DNA from: DATJPR01 sp963811705
GTDB lineage: Bacteria > Bacteroidota > Ignavibacteria > UBA10030 > UBA6906
Direction of reading: 5' to 3'
Assembly (NCBI GenBank): GCA_963811705.1
Contig: CAWESL010000003.1
Coordinates: 186,001-250,000, forward strand
DNA length: 64,000 bases
Below the pieces are notes generated by a model, which was not told the DNA's origin, made no database searches, and saw only the letters and a program-made list of their open reading frames with translations. Both the position numbers and the translations under genes were made by a program. Positions 27,189-35,344 of the stretch are shown here, in pieces. The stretch's first letter is position 1. Each line of letters begins with the position of its first letter.

Positions 27189-27959
27189 CTATGGTTGTGA
27201 ACGTTTTCGCCGTCGGGCGACTTTCATCCCTTGAGATTCGAGAAGTTGCTGCATTCTTCGCCATCCCGTGCCGAACCGGCGGCAGGTCGACCGGGCATGC
27301 GGGTTGTACCGCCACATATCAAGAAAAAGTTCCGGCGAATCACGTTTCGCGACGTCGACAATGGTGCGAAGACGACGGGAGTGGACGGTCCATCCCTCCG
27401 ACTCTCCCAGATGTGACGAGGCGAGCAGCCTGCCGACAAATTGCGTGAGGAACACCGTCTCCGCCATTTTGCGATCGTGGGCATCCGGTGCCATGATCTC
27501 CACCGCGAGACCCGCCTTGCTGAGCACGGACCGGGTTCTTTGCAACACCGTGGCGGGACCGCGAACCGGGCACAACACCACGCGGTGACCTTTCAGGGTT
27601 CCGGTATAGCTGTCAGGACCGAAGAACGGGTGACTCCCGATGATGGAGACCCCGGAAGGCAGAATCGACGCCATCCATCGAATGGGCCGGGCCTTGACGG
27701 CGCAAACATCAATGACGATCGCTCCGTCGACGACAAACGACCGCATGCGATGAAGGACCTCACGCAATGCCGACACCGGGACCGCAAGGATGACCACCGT
27801 TTGTCCTGCAGCCTCTTCAAGCGACACGCTCGTGAGCCTTCGTGAAAGCCGACCGGTGCGCGCAAGCGCGGGATCCCAGACGACGACTTCTGCCTTTTGG
27901 GAAAGAAGGCCCGCTGCGAACCGGCCGAATCGGCCATACCCGATGAGCCCGATTCTCAC
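27189..27959 (-). CDS. tyrA: prephenate/arogenate dehydrogenase (TyrA family)
   Basis: NAD(P)-dependent oxidative decarboxylation of prephenate (or arogenate) towards tyrosine. N-terminal Rossmann motif IGLIGYGRFGRFAAGLL and the catalytic IIGSHPFFGPDS, with the conserved His, around residue 112. At 256 aa it is a compact form without a chorismate mutase domain; that domain is instead on the AroC protein just upstream. Its ATG overlaps the aroC stop (ATGA at 27956-27959). Confidence 0.85.
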   Translation of the reverse strand: MRIGLIGYGRFGRFAAGLLSQKAEVVVWDPALARTGRLSRRLTSVSLEEAAGQTVVILAVPVSALREVLHRMRSFVVDGAIVIDVCAVKARPIRWMASILPSGVSIIGSHPFFGPDSYTGTLKGHRVVLCPVRGPATVLQRTRSVLSKAGLAVEIMAPDAHDRKMAETVFLTQFVGRLLASSHLGESEGWTVHSRRLRTIVDVAKRDSPELFLDMWRYNPHARSTCRRFGTGWRRMQQLLESQGMKVARRRKRSQP

Positions 27960-29311
27960 CGCCGTGCCTTTCCTTTTCCCGCCCGTTGGGTCGCCCGGGA
28001 GAACTGAAAGATTGCCTTGAACAAATCCCGCGTGAACTTCTCGTCCAGCCCGAGGTCCCGCGCCACGGACGCCTGCTTTCGCAACACCTCGTCTTCGCGC
28101 TTCCGATCGCCGATCTTTGTTCCCCGGTGCTTTTTCACCGCTCCGATCTGACGCACGATTGCCAGTCGTTCAAAGAGCAGCAGGACGATATTGTGATCGA
28201 TCTGATCAATGGTGTCGCGGAGATCGCGGAGGCGTGTCGTCTTCCGGAGCAGCTGCTGGCGGGTGAGGTGATCGAAGATCGTCAATGCCACCATGGCTTC
28301 CGCAACGGGCACAACGCGCGGACAGATGCACGGGTCATGTCGTCCCTCGACCGTGATCGTCGCCGGTTTCTTATCGACGGTCACCGTTTCCTGCTCTTTT
28401 TTGATGGACGATGGCGGCTTCACCGCGATGCGGACGATGATGTCTTCGCCGTTGGATATCCCTCCCGCGATGCCGCCCGCGTTATTGGTACGCGTGCGCA
28501 CGCGCCCCGTTGTTTCCTCCACATACATCGAATCGTTGTTCTCGCTCCCTTTCAGCCGTGCGGCGGCAAATCCGTTGCCGACTTCAAACCCCTTGACGGC
28601 CCCGATGGAAAGGAGCGCCTTGGCAAGTTCGGCCTCGAGCTTGTCGAACACCGGCTCTCCCAACCCCGCCGGCGGGTTTTGCACGACGACTTCGACGATG
28701 CCGCCAACAGAATCCCCTTCCGCCTTCGCTGCAAGGACGCGCTCTTCCATCGCTTTGGCGGCCGCCGGATCAGGGCAGCGAAGCGTGTTCTGTTCGATCA
28801 CAGCAAAGTCGATGGTCTTCGCTTCGATTCCCGCCGCCTCTTTCGTATAGGCCACGATGCGAACTCCCTTCCGCTCGAGGAGTTGTTTGGCGACGGCCCC
28901 TGCTGCAACGCGCGCGGCGGTTTCCCGTCCCGACGAGCGGCCACCCCCGCGGTAGTCGCTGATCCCGTACTTCGCCATATAGGTATAACCGGCGTGGCCC
29001 GGGCGGAACATGTCTTTGATCTTGTCATAGGCCTGGGGGCGCTGGTCGGTGTTCCAGATCAGCATGCAAATCGGCGTCCCCGTCGTATGCCCTTCGAAGA
29101 CTCCGCTAAGTATCTCCACCCTGTCGGCTTCCGAGCGCGCCGTGGTGACGGCGCTCTGGCCGGGCCGCCTCCGGTCGAGCTCTCGTTGAATCATCGCAAT
29201 GTCGATCGGAAGTCCCGGACGCACCCCGTCGAGAATCGCGCCGATTGCACGGCCATGACTCTCTCCGAACGAAACAATCCGCACATTACTGCCCATCGAA
29301 TTCCCTGCCAT
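27956..29311 (-). CDS. aroC: chorismate synthase fused to a C-terminal chorismate mutase (AroQ type)
   Basis: Makes chorismate from EPSP (AroC, FMN-dependent) and, by its tail, should turn it into prephenate. AroC part, about residues 1-360: SFGESHGRAIGAILDG, RRPGQSAVTTARSEAD, RGGGRSSGRETAARVAAGAVA, and GRHDPCICPRVVPVAEAMVA. The last about 91 residues are an AroQ helix set: LRDTIDQIDHNIVLLLFERL, GAVKKHRG, KREDEVL and FSRATQRA, keeping the Arg, Lys, Glu and Gln expected in the mutase site. ATG 29311 (451 aa) matches family N-termini (MAGNSMGSN); ATG 29353, 7 bases after aroA, is the alternative. No frameshift or stop separates the two parts. Confidence 0.9.
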   Translation of the reverse strand: MAGNSMGSNVRIVSFGESHGRAIGAILDGVRPGLPIDIAMIQRELDRRRPGQSAVTTARSEADRVEILSGVFEGHTTGTPICMLIWNTDQRPQAYDKIKDMFRPGHAGYTYMAKYGISDYRGGGRSSGRETAARVAAGAVAKQLLERKGVRIVAYTKEAAGIEAKTIDFAVIEQNTLRCPDPAAAKAMEERVLAAKAEGDSVGGIVEVVVQNPPAGLGEPVFDKLEAELAKALLSIGAVKGFEVGNGFAAARLKGSENNDSMYVEETTGRVRTRTNNAGGIAGGISNGEDIIVRIAVKPPSSIKKEQETVTVDKKPATITVEGRHDPCICPRVVPVAEAMVALTIFDHLTRQQLLRKTTRLRDLRDTIDQIDHNIVLLLFERLAIVRQIGAVKKHRGTKIGDRKREDEVLRKQASVARDLGLDEKFTRDLFKAIFQFSRATQRAGKGKARR

Positions 29312-29359
29312 ACGCTTCCCGCCGATATGATTGCTCTGGACGACAACACACATCTGAAC

Positions 29360-30652
29360 TTACCCTGCGACGCCTTCGCGGTCAACCCGGGTAATCGAAC
29401 GCAATTCTTCCCAGTATGATGGGTATGATTTTGTCACGCACTCCGCCCCTTCGGTGACCACTTCGGGAATCTTCAATCCAATCAGCCCGAAGATCATCGC
29501 CAGCCGGTGATCATTATGCGAATGCAACGTCCCGCCGTGAAGCGGAGCGGGCGTAATGAGAAGTCCGTCGTCGTTCACGTCGATTTGCGCCCCGAGGGTT
29601 CGCAGTTCTTCGGCCAGTGTCTCGAGACGATTCGATTCTTTGAACCGGAGATGCGCGACGTTGCGAATCCGCGTCGGTTGATCGGCGAACAATGCGACCG
29701 CGGCAAGGGTCGGAACGATGTCGGGCATGGCGTTCATATCCACATCGACCCCGGTCAAGGCGTCGGTTCTCTCCACGGTCATCGACGACGGCCCCTCGGT
29801 GATCCGGCAGCCCATGCGGGCAAGAACCAGCGGAAACGCCGCATCGCCCTGCAACGAATTCGAACCGAACCCTTCGACCGTCATTTCCCCACCCACAATC
29901 GCCGCAGCGCCGAAGGCATAGGATGCACCGGAAGCGTCCGACTCCACCGTGTATCTGATGGGCCGGAAGGTCTGTCCCCCCGGAACCTCGATCTGCCGCA
30001 AATCCGCCTCCCGCACCGCGACCGTGATGCCGAAGGCCCGCAACACCGCGATCGTCATCTTCACGTAGGGCGCCGAGGCAAGACGGCCGTCGACTTCAAC
30101 GGAGACCGCTTTCCGGGAATGCGGAGCGGACAGGAGCAGCGAAGACAGAAACTGTGAGCTGCGATCGCCACGCAACGATGCCCGCCCGCCCTGGAGTCCT
30201 CCGCCATGAACACTCACGAGAAGCCCCGACACATCACGTTCAACGTGAACGCCCAGCTGCCTCAGGGCACCCACCAGGTCGTCAAGAGGCCGTTCGGACA
30301 TTCTCGGGGAAAGTTCGAACCTCGTCGTTCCGGTCGCAAGGGCGGCGACGGAGACGAGAAACCTGAAGGTCGTTCCGGCGTTTCCGACCGGAATCGGAAA
30401 CTTCGGCGCGGAAAGCCTTCCCCCCTGCCCTTCGACGCGAAGGAGATCGCCGGCCTGTTTGGCGAATACGCCGAGAAGATTCAACGCATTGACCAGAAGC
30501 GCAGTATCGTCGCTCACCGAGGCATTGCGGAGTTCCGACGTTCCCGTCGCCAGCGCGGCGCAGATGAGGGCCCGGTTGGTGATGCTCTTGGAACCCGGCA
30601 CATGCATCCGTCCCTTCAGAGGACCGGAAACAGGGTGGACGCTGGCTCGCAT
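29360..30652 (-). CDS. aroA: 3-phosphoshikimate 1-carboxyvinyltransferase (EPSP synthase)
   Basis: Adds enolpyruvyl from PEP to shikimate-3-phosphate. The 430 aa protein carries the family blocks VPGSKSITNRALICAALATG, VGNAGTTFRFL, VEGFGSNSLQGDAAFPLVLARMG, and DVDMNAMPDIVPTLAAVALFA plus HLRFKESNRLETL. All expected substrate-binding segments are present. The gap to the Dabb gene before it is 3 bases and to aroC after it at most 48, so it is inside one operon. Confidence 0.95.
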   Translation of the reverse strand: MRASVHPVSGPLKGRMHVPGSKSITNRALICAALATGTSELRNASVSDDTALLVNALNLLGVFAKQAGDLLRVEGQGGRLSAPKFPIPVGNAGTTFRFLVSVAALATGTTRFELSPRMSERPLDDLVGALRQLGVHVERDVSGLLVSVHGGGLQGGRASLRGDRSSQFLSSLLLSAPHSRKAVSVEVDGRLASAPYVKMTIAVLRAFGITVAVREADLRQIEVPGGQTFRPIRYTVESDASGASYAFGAAAIVGGEMTVEGFGSNSLQGDAAFPLVLARMGCRITEGPSSMTVERTDALTGVDVDMNAMPDIVPTLAAVALFADQPTRIRNVAHLRFKESNRLETLAEELRTLGAQIDVNDDGLLITPAPLHGGTLHSHNDHRLAMIFGLIGLKIPEVVTEGAECVTKSYPSYWEELRSITRVDREGVAG

Positions 30653-30655
30653 CCC

Positions 30656-30958
30656 TCAGTACTCATAGTCGACGACAGCGTGGCCGGAACGAACCCCCCG
30701 GAGGAAGGCGACGACCCTCTGATGATCGGGATGATCGCTGTACGTCTTCAGCGTTTCCAGGGACGCAAACGTGGCTGAGAGCACGAGGTCGTAGGAGTCC
30801 GGATCGGTCCCCGCATTTGTTCCCACCTCGAACGTGCGAATCACAGGAATGAGAGACGGCAATTCCCGGAGCATCTCTTCTGCGCGGCGGACATTTTCTA
30901 CGCGCACTCTTCCCTGGGCGACGTCCTGAAATTTCCACATCACGATGTGACGGAGCAT
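30656..30958 (-). CDS. Dabb-family (stress-responsive A/B barrel) protein
   Basis: 100 aa. Matches the dimeric alpha/beta-barrel family: MLRHIVMWKF at the start, SYDLVLSATFASLETLKTYSDHPDHQRVV and a closing VVDYEY. Biochemical roles of Dabb proteins vary (plant stress proteins, polyketide cyclases, uncharacterised bacterial ones). It sits between aroDE and aroA in the aromatic operon, where no known pathway step is missing, so its role there is open. I start at ATG 30958; six further residues are possible upstream. Confidence 0.75.
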   Translation of the reverse strand: MLRHIVMWKFQDVAQGRVRVENVRRAEEMLRELPSLIPVIRTFEVGTNAGTDPDSYDLVLSATFASLETLKTYSDHPDHQRVVAFLRGVRSGHAVVDYEY

Positions 30959-30994
30959 GATCGCCTTCCAGAACAATGTGACATACCGGTGAGC

Positions 30995-32449
30995 TCAGGA
31001 CAAAAGGACGTTGTCCAGCATCCTGTGCATCCATTTGAGATCGGGCTGAATCCCCGTGTACAGGCGCGACTGTGCAGCAGCCTGGTTCAGATACATTTCG
31101 ATTCCCGGGACAATCATCGCCCCCTGTTCCCTGGCTTCGCGAAGAAACCGTGTCTCAGCCGGTTGATAGACGGCATCGAACGCGAGGCGCATGCGCACGG
31201 TGCCTGCGGGGAGAGGCGTCACGTCGACAGCGGGCGCCATGCCGACCGATGTCGCGTTCGCAACGATGTCGCAGGACGAGAGCTCCGGAATCGTAACGAC
31301 ACGCGCACCGGATCGCCGGGCGAGTTCTTGTGCTGTCTCCGGTGTCCGGTTCGTGATGAACACGACGGCGCCGCGACGCACGGCCTCCACCGCGATGGCG
31401 CGGGCCGCGCCGCCCGCACCGATGATCAGGAACGTCTTTCCTTTGACCTTCATCTTGCGTTCGATCGCATCAAGCGCTCCCGCACCGTCGGTATTGCTGC
31501 CAAGAAGTCTCGTTCCGCGCCGGATGACGGTGTTGACCGCGCCGATGGCACGGGAGGCATCGTCGATCCGATCCAAATGTTTCATGATGGCCCGCTTGTG
31601 CGGCAACGTCACGCTTATTCCGTGAAGATCCGGACCGACCTTCCGCATGAACCCTGGCAGATCCTTCACCGTGAACCGACAGTAAACCGCATCCTTTCCC
31701 GCGCGATGGAAGAGGGGATTATGCATGTAGATCCCCTTGCTGTAGCGGACGGGATCGCCGATCACCCCATAAATCCGGGTCGAGCCTTTCAAGCGGTCCG
31801 CTCGAAACAACGAGTGCAGCATGTCCGCCCGAATCTGTCCTTCCGCCGCCGCTGGACCGTCGAGCGGCGAAGCATACATCGCCCACCCGCCGAATTTGCG
31901 ATAGAGAATCCGTGATGCCTCGCCGGCCTCTCCCATCGCTATCGCCACAGCGCGCTGCCGATCCCGTTTCGCGCGCGCCAGGAATTCAAACGCGGCCACG
32001 ATATCCCCCGCGTCGTTTGCCCGATAGGCGAGCTTGAGCACATGGGCGCCGGTGGACCGCAACGCCCGGTATTCCCTCCCGGGGTCAGGGATCCGGTCAT
32101 CGAAGGAATGCCGCGACGCCACAACGTGAACATCGGGATTTTCGTCGATGAAGCGCCGGAGGAACCGCGCCCCCATCCGTAATTCGAGATCCACGTACGT
32201 CGCGCCGAACCGGATCGCCTGTCGAAGAATTGCCATCCGTTCGTCGTCCGAACCCGAGAACCCGCCACCTTCCCATGTCGGCCGGCAGGTCGCGAGGACA
32301 GGCCTCTTCGCGGATTTGATCAGGCGATCCAGGGCATCGATCCCCATCAGATCGAGCCGGAATTCGAAGATCGATGCAAACTTCCGCGAGCGCCGGATTT
32401 GCCCGAGCGACCCTTCCGTCGTGGGTCCCGTGATCGAGACGATGATCAT
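30995..32449 (-). CDS. aroDE: bifunctional 3-dehydroquinate dehydratase (type I)/shikimate dehydrogenase
   Basis: 484 aa fusion carrying two consecutive shikimate-pathway steps. N-terminal type I dehydroquinase (about 1-210): FEFRLDLMG, the catalytic-type His in VVASRHSFDD and the Schiff-base Lys in HVLKLAYRA. C-terminal shikimate dehydrogenase (about 220-484): VIGDPVRYSKGIYMHNPLF, ISVTLPHKRAIMKHLD (catalytic Lys), GSNTDGAGAL (Asp), NADP-binding IIGAGGAARAIAVE and ITNRTPE. ATG 32449 overlaps the aroB stop (ATGA); the open frame upstream of it is inside aroB. The same order of domains is known from plants and some bacteria. Confidence 0.93.
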   Translation of the reverse strand: MIIVSITGPTTEGSLGQIRRSRKFASIFEFRLDLMGIDALDRLIKSAKRPVLATCRPTWEGGGFSGSDDERMAILRQAIRFGATYVDLELRMGARFLRRFIDENPDVHVVASRHSFDDRIPDPGREYRALRSTGAHVLKLAYRANDAGDIVAAFEFLARAKRDRQRAVAIAMGEAGEASRILYRKFGGWAMYASPLDGPAAAEGQIRADMLHSLFRADRLKGSTRIYGVIGDPVRYSKGIYMHNPLFHRAGKDAVYCRFTVKDLPGFMRKVGPDLHGISVTLPHKRAIMKHLDRIDDASRAIGAVNTVIRRGTRLLGSNTDGAGALDAIERKMKVKGKTFLIIGAGGAARAIAVEAVRRGAVVFITNRTPETAQELARRSGARVVTIPELSSCDIVANATSVGMAPAVDVTPLPAGTVRMRLAFDAVYQPAETRFLREAREQGAMIVPGIEMYLNQAAAQSRLYTGIQPDLKWMHRMLDNVLLS

Positions 32450-33537
32450 CGGCGTCCGGCCATCACCTGCGCAATGAGTGCCTCGTGCACCTCGACGCCG
32501 AGCGCACACGCGCCGATGGACGTGGGGAGCACGAACCGGACCTTTCCCTGGACGGTTTTTTTGTCCGCGTGAAGCGCATCGAAGAACCGAACGCGATTGC
32601 GTATTGCCGGCGAAGTTGTCCTGAGGCGCAGGGCGTTCATGATCTTGAGGAGCCTTTTCTGATCCCGGCGCTGCAGGAGTCCGAGACGGACTGCGATTTC
32701 CGATTCCAGCGCGATCCCCATCCCCACCGCCTCTCCGTGCAGCATGCGAAAGCCCGACGTGGCTTCCAGCGCGTGGCCGATCGTATGCCCGAGATTCAGG
32801 GCCTTTCGAATCCCCGTTTCAAATTCATCCTTCATCACGACGGCCGCCTTGAGACCGACCGATCGCGCAATGACTTCTTCCAGCATCAGTGCATTTCCCC
32901 GTCTGATCTTCCGCGCATTCCTCGCGAGATATTGGAAGAACCCCGCATCAAGCGCGGCGGCGATCTTGAAGGCTTCCGTCAGGCCGCTTCTGAACTCGCG
33001 TTCAGGGAGTGTTGTGAGCAGCGATGCGTCGATGAAGACCGCACCGGGCTGGTGAAAGGCCCCGATCAGGTTCTTCCCGATGGGGTGATCGATTCCGACT
33101 TTGCCACCGACACTGCTGTCCACCTGGGCGAGCAGTGTGGTCGGGACCTGAACGAAGCGGATCCCCCGCAGCACCGTGGCGGCGACAAAGCCGGCAAGGT
33201 CGCCGACGACTCCTCCACCGAAGGCCACGATCACGCTGTCCCGGTGAACGCCCCGGCGCAAGAGTTCCGACTGAAGCTGGTAAGCCAGGTCGGCGTTTTT
33301 CGAATCTTCGCCCGCGGGGACTTCGAGGAAGGTGACGAGCTCCCCTTTGCGCTCGAAGGACGACTGCAAGGGTCCGCCGTACAGTCGTCGGACGTTCGAA
33401 TCCGTGACGACGAATTTCTGAGCGCCGGGGAAAAGCGTATCGAGACGCGCCGGCAGAGTCGCCAGGAGGTCGTCGATGATGCTGATCGCATAAGACCGAT
33501 CCCGGCCGGCGGGGAGACGCACCTTCAGTTCCTGCAT
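32446..33537 (-). CDS. aroB: 3-dehydroquinate synthase
   Basis: Converts DAHP to 3-dehydroquinate with catalytic NAD and a divalent metal. 363 aa. Motifs: FGGGVVGDLAGFVAATVLRG and PTTLLAQVDSSVGGKVGIDH, the metal ligands in LNLGHTIGHALE and LHGEAVGMGIALE. The first gene of the aromatic operon. ATG 33537 is preferred; a TTG four codons upstream is possible. A terminator-like hairpin ends 21 bases before this ATG (see 33558-33586). Confidence 0.94.
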   Translation of the reverse strand: MQELKVRLPAGRDRSYAISIIDDLLATLPARLDTLFPGAQKFVVTDSNVRRLYGGPLQSSFERKGELVTFLEVPAGEDSKNADLAYQLQSELLRRGVHRDSVIVAFGGGVVGDLAGFVAATVLRGIRFVQVPTTLLAQVDSSVGGKVGIDHPIGKNLIGAFHQPGAVFIDASLLTTLPEREFRSGLTEAFKIAAALDAGFFQYLARNARKIRRGNALMLEEVIARSVGLKAAVVMKDEFETGIRKALNLGHTIGHALEATSGFRMLHGEAVGMGIALESEIAVRLGLLQRRDQKRLLKIMNALRLRTTSPAIRNRVRFFDALHADKKTVQGKVRFVLPTSIGACALGVEVHEALIAQVMAGRR

Positions 33538-33557
33538 ACTCGCTCGCAATGGAACAC

Positions 33558-33586
33558 AAAAAAACCCTCACGAGAGTCGGTGGGGG
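33558..33586 (-). terminator. attenuator-like intrinsic terminator in the aroB leader
   Basis: Minus strand: a C-rich arm ending in CCCAC (33586-33580) pairs with GTGAGGG (33571-33565) with one mismatch over an 8-base loop, then seven Ts (33564-33558). It lies about 20 bases before the aroB ATG and downstream of a plausible promoter, so transcription of the aro operon would have to pass it. Confidence 0.6.
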
Positions 33587-33589
33587 CGG

Positions 33590-33631
33590 TTAAGAATCAA
33601 GAATTCGGAATTCTCAGTTCTCAATTCTTAA
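33590..33631. repeat. nested palindrome between aroB and menG
   Basis: TTAAGAAT (33590-33597) pairs with ATTCTTAA (33624-33631); inside it AGAATTC (33600-33606) pairs with GAATTCT (33608-33614) around one base. The stretch is made of short AAGAAT/GAATTC units. It would be in the leader of the aro transcript. Could be a dispersed repeat; I see no second full copy in the window. Confidence 0.5.
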
Positions 33632-33684
33632 GGTGATGGATTCGTCGCTCGATCAAGCCCTCCGGTCGGATAACACGTGAAGAA

Positions 33685-33713
33685 ATGATACCTTTTGACC
33701 AAATGAAATGCAA
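33685..33713 (-). promoter_or_regulatory. putative promoter of the aroB operon
   Basis: Minus strand: TTGCAT (33713-33708), 17-base spacer, TATCAT (33690-33685). It predicts a leader of about 140 bases that contains the palindrome at 33590-33631 and the terminator at 33558-33586. Confidence 0.4.
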
Positions 33714-34457
33714 ATTGAATCTCACCGCGATTTTCGATATCATAACCGCTCAAGAATCGCACTCTCCTTGGAAAAACGATACGTCCAATCGCTGTTCGAC
33801 GCCATAGCGTACCGGTACGACCTCCTGAACCATCTTCTGAGTGGGGGCGTCGATTTCTACTGGCGACGGCGGGCCCTGGAGCAATTGCGCCGAGGCAGGG
33901 CGGATGACGTTCTCGACGTTGCCACGGGAACGGCGGATTTTGCATTCGCAGCTCTCAAGTGCGGGGCCGGGCACGTGGTCGGAGTCGATATTGCCGAGGC
34001 GATGCTGGAACGGGGACGCAAGAAAATCGAGCGCCGGCACCTCACGAACAGGATCCGTCTGATGCAGGGGGAGGCGGAACATCTCTCCTTTCCCGATGCG
34101 TCTTTTGACGCGGCAATCGTGGCGTTCGGCGCAAGGAATTTCGAACACCTCGATCTCGGGATAGCCGAAATGCGACGGGTCCTCCGGGAGAACGGAGCGA
34201 TCGTGGTCCTCGAATTCTCCAGGCCACGGCGTTTTCCCTTCAGGCAGCTCTACATGTTCTACTTCCAACACGTTCTTCCGCTGATTGGACGCGCGGTCTC
34301 GGGCCATGCGGAAGCGTACACCTATCTTCCGGAATCAGTCATTCGATTCCCCGAGGGAGAAGACTTTCTCAGGATTCTTCGCGATGCCGGCTTCAACGAC
34401 GTCGGGGAAGAGCGGCTGACCTTCGGCATTGCGACCATCTACACGGGACATAAATAG
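33708..34457 (+). CDS. menG: demethylmenaquinone methyltransferase (UbiE/MenG family)
   Basis: SAM-dependent C-methylation that completes menaquinone. Family motifs: FDAIAYRYDLLNHLLSGGVDFYWRRRAL, SAM motif VLDVATGTADFAFAAL, AFGARNFEHLDLGIAEMRRVLR and VLEFSRP. C-terminal YTYLPESVIRFPEGEDFLRILRDAGF is typical too. ATG 33708 gives 249 aa. TTG 33768 gives 229 aa and begins nearer the conserved block; a promoter-like pair at 33715-33743 would put the transcript start after the ATG, which favours the TTG. Neither has a good ribosome binding site. Followed by mqnD 33 bases on. Confidence 0.9.
   Translation: MQIESHRDFRYHNRSRIALSLEKRYVQSLFDAIAYRYDLLNHLLSGGVDFYWRRRALEQLRRGRADDVLDVATGTADFAFAALKCGAGHVVGVDIAEAMLERGRKKIERRHLTNRIRLMQGEAEHLSFPDASFDAAIVAFGARNFEHLDLGIAEMRRVLRENGAIVVLEFSRPRRFPFRQLYMFYFQHVLPLIGRAVSGHAEAYTYLPESVIRFPEGEDFLRILRDAGFNDVGEERLTFGIATIYTGHK
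33715..33743 (+). promoter_or_regulatory. putative promoter of menG-mqnD
   Basis: TTGAAT (33715-33720), 17-base spacer, TATCAT (33738-33743). Its -35 is one base away from the -35 of the opposing aroB promoter, a face-to-back divergent pair. Confidence 0.4.
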
Positions 34458-34490
34458 CTCCACGACCATCGACTGACCAAAGACCTCCCC

Positions 34491-35327
34491 ATGACCGACC
34501 GAATTGTCCACGTGGGTCACAGCCCCGACCCCGATGATGCATTCATGTTCTACGGCCTCTCCAGCGGCAAGGTGCGGCTCGAAGGGATCACCATCAAGCA
34601 CATCCTGGAAGATATCCAATCGCTCAATGAGCGGGCGCTCCGGAGCGAGCTGGAAGTCACCGCGATCTCCGCGCACGCGTATCCCTCGATCGCCGATCAC
34701 TATTGGATCATGCGCACGGGAGCCAGTATGGGCGAGGGGTACGGCCCGGTGATCATCTCCAGGAAATACCGTTCGCTGGAAGAGCTGAAAGGGAAAGTGG
34801 TCGGCACCCCGGGGCCGTTAACGACCGCAACGTTGATCTTCCGGATCTTCACAAAGGGGATCAATCACGTCGACATGCCGTTCGACAAGATCATGCAGGC
34901 GGTCGACGACGGTACCGTCGACGCAGGGCTGCTGATCCATGAAGGCCAGATAACGTATCAGGATCTCGGCTACCACAAGGTGCTCGATTTCGGCGAGCTG
35001 TGGCAGACCGAAACAAACGGGCTCCCGCTCCCGCTCGGCCTCGATCTTGTGCGCAAAGATCTCGGGATGGCGATGGCGACGCGGCTCTCTGTCGGCCTCA
35101 AGGAGAGCATCGACTACGGCTACAAGCACCAGGACGAATCCATCCCTTACGCCCTGCAATGGGGACGGGGGATCGAACGGAAACTCGGGGAGAAGTTCGT
35201 GAAGATGTACGTGAGTCAGCTGACGATCGATATGGGTGAGAGCGGATTGAACGCGCTCCAATATCTCTTCGACCGCGGCCATGAGCACGGGATCATCCGG
35301 AAGGTCACCGGAATCCAGCTTGTGTAG
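34491..35327 (+). CDS. mqnD: 1,4-dihydroxy-6-naphthoate synthase (MqnD)
   Basis: Converts cyclic dehypoxanthine futalosine to 1,4-dihydroxy-6-naphthoate in the futalosine menaquinone pathway. 278 aa with the periplasmic-binding-like fold used by MqnA/MqnD. The N-terminal HSPDPDDAFMFYGL is the MqnD hallmark (MqnA proteins have a GKIPYLNSVP-type start). Also ITAISAHAYP-like and GPLTTATLIFRIF segments. The stop lies 17 bases from the stop of the convergent mqnC. Confidence 0.93.
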   Translation: MTDRIVHVGHSPDPDDAFMFYGLSSGKVRLEGITIKHILEDIQSLNERALRSELEVTAISAHAYPSIADHYWIMRTGASMGEGYGPVIISRKYRSLEELKGKVVGTPGPLTTATLIFRIFTKGINHVDMPFDKIMQAVDDGTVDAGLLIHEGQITYQDLGYHKVLDFGELWQTETNGLPLPLGLDLVRKDLGMAMATRLSVGLKESIDYGYKHQDESIPYALQWGRGIERKLGEKFVKMYVSQLTIDMGESGLNALQYLFDRGHEHGIIRKVTGIQLV

Positions 35328-35344
35328 CACCGACCCCGACGGGG

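Noticed and set aside
33640..33720. Leader peptide for the aro operon
   Set aside because: A small TTG frame exists but has no Phe, Tyr or Trp codon run and a poorly placed ribosome site.
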